Shown here one piece after another: positions 20,006 through 23,177 of a stretch of 23,177 bases of DNA; within the stretch, counting starts at the first letter, position 1; each line of letters starts with the position of its first letter. The notes beneath the pieces are model-generated. The model saw nothing but the letters and a program-made list of their open reading frames with translations, was not told the DNA's origin and ran no database searches. Where the stretch lies: the NCBI GenBank assembly GCA_049999725.1, contig JBNGIS010039235.1, positions 1 to 23,177 of the forward strand, written 5' to 3'. Made by a program: the position numbers and the translations under genes. The stretch is from Haplomitrium mnioides (taxonomy: Eukaryota > Marchantiophyta > Haplomitriopsida > Calobryales).

Positions 20006-20764
20006 GCTCCACTCTTTGCATTGGAATCATTCAAGTGGAACTTGAATTGTTGATTAAAGGTAATAGCATGTATTCTTTGAACCAAAGAGGGACGTTGTTG
20101 TAGAAACATATTGAAATCCAATGTTTCTAACAAAAGAGTTACATGAGGTTTAGGATTATAGGATAATTGAAGCGCCTAGCTAAGCCTCGTAGTCATGAAA
20201 GCTTTGACATGTTTCAAATGTTTTGAGAATTGACTAAACATTTGATCGATTTGATCATGAGTATGGCCAAACATGAGAAATCCCACCTTGATTTTTCGAA
20301 AAAACATTCTTGGCAATAAGGAGACTAAGATACCCAAATAAGATAGAATTTTTATTCTCTTGTGTCGTGTTGTCCAATTGAAGATACAAAGTTGGAAGCA
20401 ATTGCCCTTCAAAGTCACATAGTATTTTGTTGAGTATAGTAACAGTCAAATTAGAATCGCTTCTCAAGTTTTCGTAGGTTAAGAAGACCCTCAAAGAAAG
20501 AGCATGATTGAATATTAAGGCACCAACAACATGCACACCTACCAAACAACCTTTATCAATGTTTTTTGGTGGCGAAAGCCAATGTGGAATAGGAGTTTTC
20601 TTTTGATCCATTCCATCAATGACAATTCCCAAGTACTTTTGACCATTAGCGTAGCATTTTCTTCTATGGTTTGCAAGTTTTGTTCTTTCGTTCATTTGTT
20701 GGTCATGATGAAGAAACAATTGGCGATTATATTTGATTGCATCATCACAAAGCACGAAAGACAT
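20006..20764 (-). pseudogene. Transposase-like protein (DUF7869-like), core part
   Basis: Probable DNA-cutting enzyme of a DNA transposon. The frame runs leftward from 20764 and shows LGIVIDGMDQKKTPIPHWL (Asp near 20616), LVGVHVVGALIFNHAL, PTLYLQLDNTTQENKN (Asp near 20373), GYLSLLIAKNVF, then after a one-base shift KVGFLMFGHTHDQIDQMFS (Asp near 20255) and FNQQFKFHLNDSN. The set IDGMDQ / LDN..ENKN / GHTHDQIDQ is the signature I associate with DUF7869 proteins. The three acidic positions look like a DDD/E triad, though that catalytic role is inference. The frameshift lies in the A run 20299-20304. A TAG stop follows at about 20173. The gene continues at 16891 beyond the insertion. Visible coding totals about 1.7 kb. 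No N-terminal domain was recognisable between 20765 and 21136, so the start is unknown. Confidence 0.72.
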
Positions 20765-22069
20765 AAAAATAGTTCAGTACTCCTTAATCCTATGCATGCA
20801 TTGCTCCCTACTACGACCTCACGGCTGATCTTTTTTTTCCCTTTTCTTGTTGTTTCCCTCTGTTCGACAACACTGAGTAGCATTGGCTCATTACTCTCTT
20901 GGCTGGCGACTCTATGCGTGCTTGAGGCCAACCTGCATTGTATCCTCATTGTCTGTTTGTCTTTGTTCCTTGCCTATGACAAGCTGAAACAGTCTCTTCG
21001 ACATCAACTATCAGGTCATACTCTCCATTTTCTTTCTGCTTTCATTGCTAACATCTATGTTTACGAACTAGTGTTGTATCTCTTCACCATTTCAACCCAC
21101 GGTTCTTTGTGAGACTTTTTCTTTCTCCACTTTCTATGTTGGCAATTGTCTAGCATAGGAGACGACACCAACGTGTACACTCGCCCTCCTTCGACACCAG
21201 TGTATACAAACTTCTATTGACCTCTCTTTCTTAGTTTCTGGTATTACCTTGTTACTGGCTTGGTTCTCTATTGTTCTTGAGCACTATCTAACCAGGGAGA
21301 GACAAGGCACAGGTTCCACAGACCTGTGCACAAGTTCAACTCCCTTGTTTATGCAATATCAAAGACCCAGTCAGAAACATCTTCGGTGAAAGATACCTTC
21401 ATATAGGCGACTACACAGAAGCTACACCTTGCAACTTCCAAAACTTCCTGGTTCAAATTTCTCAACCCACTCTTTGATCATCTTCGATTGATTCTTTTCT
21501 GTTCTCTAAACGAATCTATCCCTCTTAAGAGACATACTTGTTGATTCTGAACTACTTCTGACAGAGGTTGCAGGCGAATCATACTAACAAGAGACGCTGA
21601 CCCCTATCATCTCCATAAGCTCAACCCCTATCTAGCCATACCTGGAGTTGTTACTTTTTTTTTCTCGTTGCAGAATCAGTATTGCAGAGAGGCACAATAG
21701 CAATCGAGGACTAGGCTTTTTTTTTAGCTCTGGGAGGACACACTACCGACACATCAGAGGAAATAGATACATATGTATACAAGGCAGTTTCTTCATCTAT
21801 TAGCCACATCGCTTTCTTATTTCATTTCTCGGTGTTTCTACAGATCGACTCGCAGCTAGTCAATTCTTTCCTGTTTTTCATTTCTATTTTTTATTTTTCC
21901 GCTTAAGGCAGAAAACTTTAGCAAGTACTAGAGTCTGTGATCGACTGAAACTAAGGTTGATCACTAATCTGTACCAAGTATAGACAATCGCAACCCTGAC
22001 CTAGCAATTGCATTTGCCAGAATTTCTGGTTCATCTTTCTCATTCATAGGTATTCCCAACAGATCCACA
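20765..22069. other. Upstream region and probable copia LTR/leader
   Basis: No supported gene. On the minus strand the transposase-like frame breaks upstream of 20764. Weak continuation (VEETVSACHRQGTK, KGKKKISREVVVG) is visible but unproven. On the plus strand the 193-codon frame at 20531-21112 is the antisense of the transposase and is not a gene. From about 21137 (TGTTGGCAATTG) to 22061 (CCCAACA) the sequence has matching LTR-like ends TGTTGG/CCAACA and leads into the copia gag. However, no primer-binding site fits between 22061 and the ATG at 22070, so the true LTR end is unresolved. Confidence 0.35.
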
Positions 22070-23177
22070 ATGACATATGTAGAATCTCTAAAATTCCAGA
22101 CTTTGAAATTTGATGACTCCAACTACTCGTCTTGGTCACTAGACATTACAACCTATTTAACATCCAAGGGCATCCGTGAAATCATAAACATGGATGACAA
22201 TATCACCCCATGTGATGCAGCAAGAGCCCTCATCCTGATTAAACACCACATGGTGGAACTCTTGAGACTTCAATACCTGAACTATCACAATCCCCATCTA
22301 TTATATGAGGATTTGAAACTCAGATTTGACCATCTAACAAGCATATTGCTCCCTATAGTGAGACACGATTGGATTAACCTACGAGTTCAAGACCACACAT
22401 CCATCGTAAACTACAACAACAAACTATTTTGTATTGTCTCACAGCTAGCAATCTGCGGTCACTCTGTGACTGATGAAGAACAAATAGAGAAAACTCTAAC
22501 AACTTTTCCTATGAGCAATCTCATTTTTGGCATCACAATTTTGCAATATGCGATTCACTCGGTACTTTGAACTTATAGCATACATGTTGCTTGCTAGAAA
22601 GCATCAACTGCTCCTCGTGGAAAATGCAAAGAAGAGACCCTCAGGGTCTACTACTCCTCATCAGAACCTTGAATCACACTTTACAAGAACCAGTCTTTAC
22701 CCCCGCTCCAGGAACAAACATTTTTCCAGAGGCAGAGGAAGGGGTAATTCCATATTTAGGGGGAGCAATAACCGCCCGACCAACAGTCAACCTCCGACTC
22801 CCAATAACAGGGATCGACATTCCAATCGTCGCATATCAATAACACCAGAAAGCGCTTCACAACACACATGGAATAATAAAGGAGGCAGACAACCCCATAA
22901 AGGCCGGCAAAATCTGTCTAATCTGCACCAGTAGCAAACCACATGTACTCAATGTGGCACACGTGGCCACACCCATCTCACATATAGAGTACCTGCGCAC
23001 CTAGTGCAATTATACCAACAAAGTACCAGACCTCACAATCATGAAGTGCAAGGGCAACTTACTGGAATTGACAGACATGGATGAATATCCACAATACAAT
23101 ATACATCCTGAAAGTCACATGACTTATTCATCCTTGTCAAACCAGAAAAATGAATCTGAGATAACCTGCATTGTAGA
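22070..23177 (+). pseudogene. gag: Ty1/copia retrotransposon Gag, decayed and cut by window end
   Basis: Structural protein of a copia-type LTR element; start ATG at 22070. The N-terminal part has FDDSNYSSWSLDITTYLTSK, then DLKLRFDHLTSILLP, HDWINLRVQDHTSIVNYNNK and GHSVTDEEQIEKTLTTFP. These are typical of the UBN2 / retrotran_gag_2 domains. An indel in the T run 22524-22528 moves the frame, which continues NMRFTRYFELIAYMLLARKH. A basic RGRGRG stretch follows at about 22724-22750. TAG at 22932 interrupts it. Then comes a zinc knuckle CTQCGTRGHTHLTY (22944-22985), where the last Cys of CX2CX4HX4C is Tyr. Another TGA is at 23082. Protease, integrase and reverse transcriptase would lie beyond 23177. 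Not functional as read. Confidence 0.85.

Noticed and set aside
20531-21112. 193-codon plus-strand open frame
   Set aside because: Over most of its length it is antisense to the transposase-like gene, whose minus-strand translation has clear conserved motifs. The plus translation has none.
21137-22061. Firm call of a 925-bp copia 5' LTR
   Set aside because: TGTTGG/CCAACA ends are attractive, but only 8 bases separate 22061 from the gag ATG, with no primer-binding site, and no second LTR lies in the window.

Overview
The window reads as repeat-rich nuclear DNA of a land plant with a large, transposon-filled genome. It contains decayed Ty3-type and Ty1/copia-type retrotransposon gag genes, a primer-binding site of the plant tRNA-Asp kind, a long AT-rich 120-bp satellite, and two broken non-retroviral genes. 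These are a beta-class N4/N6 DNA methyltransferase-like gene and a transposase-like gene that resembles the family annotated as DUF7869. From memory, such genes are commoner in non-seed plants (ferns, lycophytes, bryophytes) than in flowering plants, so the lineage is only a guess. No intact host gene was found, and no rRNA, tRNA, CRISPR or prokaryotic feature was seen.

Layout: 1-2913 is unrecognised, partly LTR-like non-coding DNA. 2914-5677 is a small gag-only LTR retrotransposon with 291-bp LTRs at about 91% identity, a tRNA-Asp PBS and no pol. It contains a 100-N assembly gap whose two edges duplicate each other. 5678-8672 is satellite array 1 (about 25 x 120 bp). 8931-9262 is a cluster of short GC palindromes. 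9527-11353 is a plus-strand methyltransferase-like pseudogene with one convincing intron. 11354-12181 is AT-rich spacer. 12205-14351 is satellite array 2 (about 18 x 120 bp), bounded exactly by a 23-bp inverted repeat. 14375-15938 is AT-rich spacer with more of the same palindromes. 15939-20764 is a minus-strand transposase-like gene split by a 3109-bp insertion (16892-20000) that has TG...CA ends and a perfect TGTTT target duplication. 22070 to the window end is the gag region of a copia element whose pol lies beyond the window.

The methyltransferase-like and transposase-like genes face each other across array 2. A distinctive palindrome (CTATGCGCGCATAG and variants) lies on both sides of this block. 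One inference is that about 8.9-20.8 kb is a dead copy of a large DNA transposon that carried both a DDE-type transposase and a DNA methyltransferase. The sequence shows the parts but not the outer ends, so the composite element is a hypothesis. All genes are broken. Many stops look like C-to-T changes, and three frameshifts sit in homopolymer runs.
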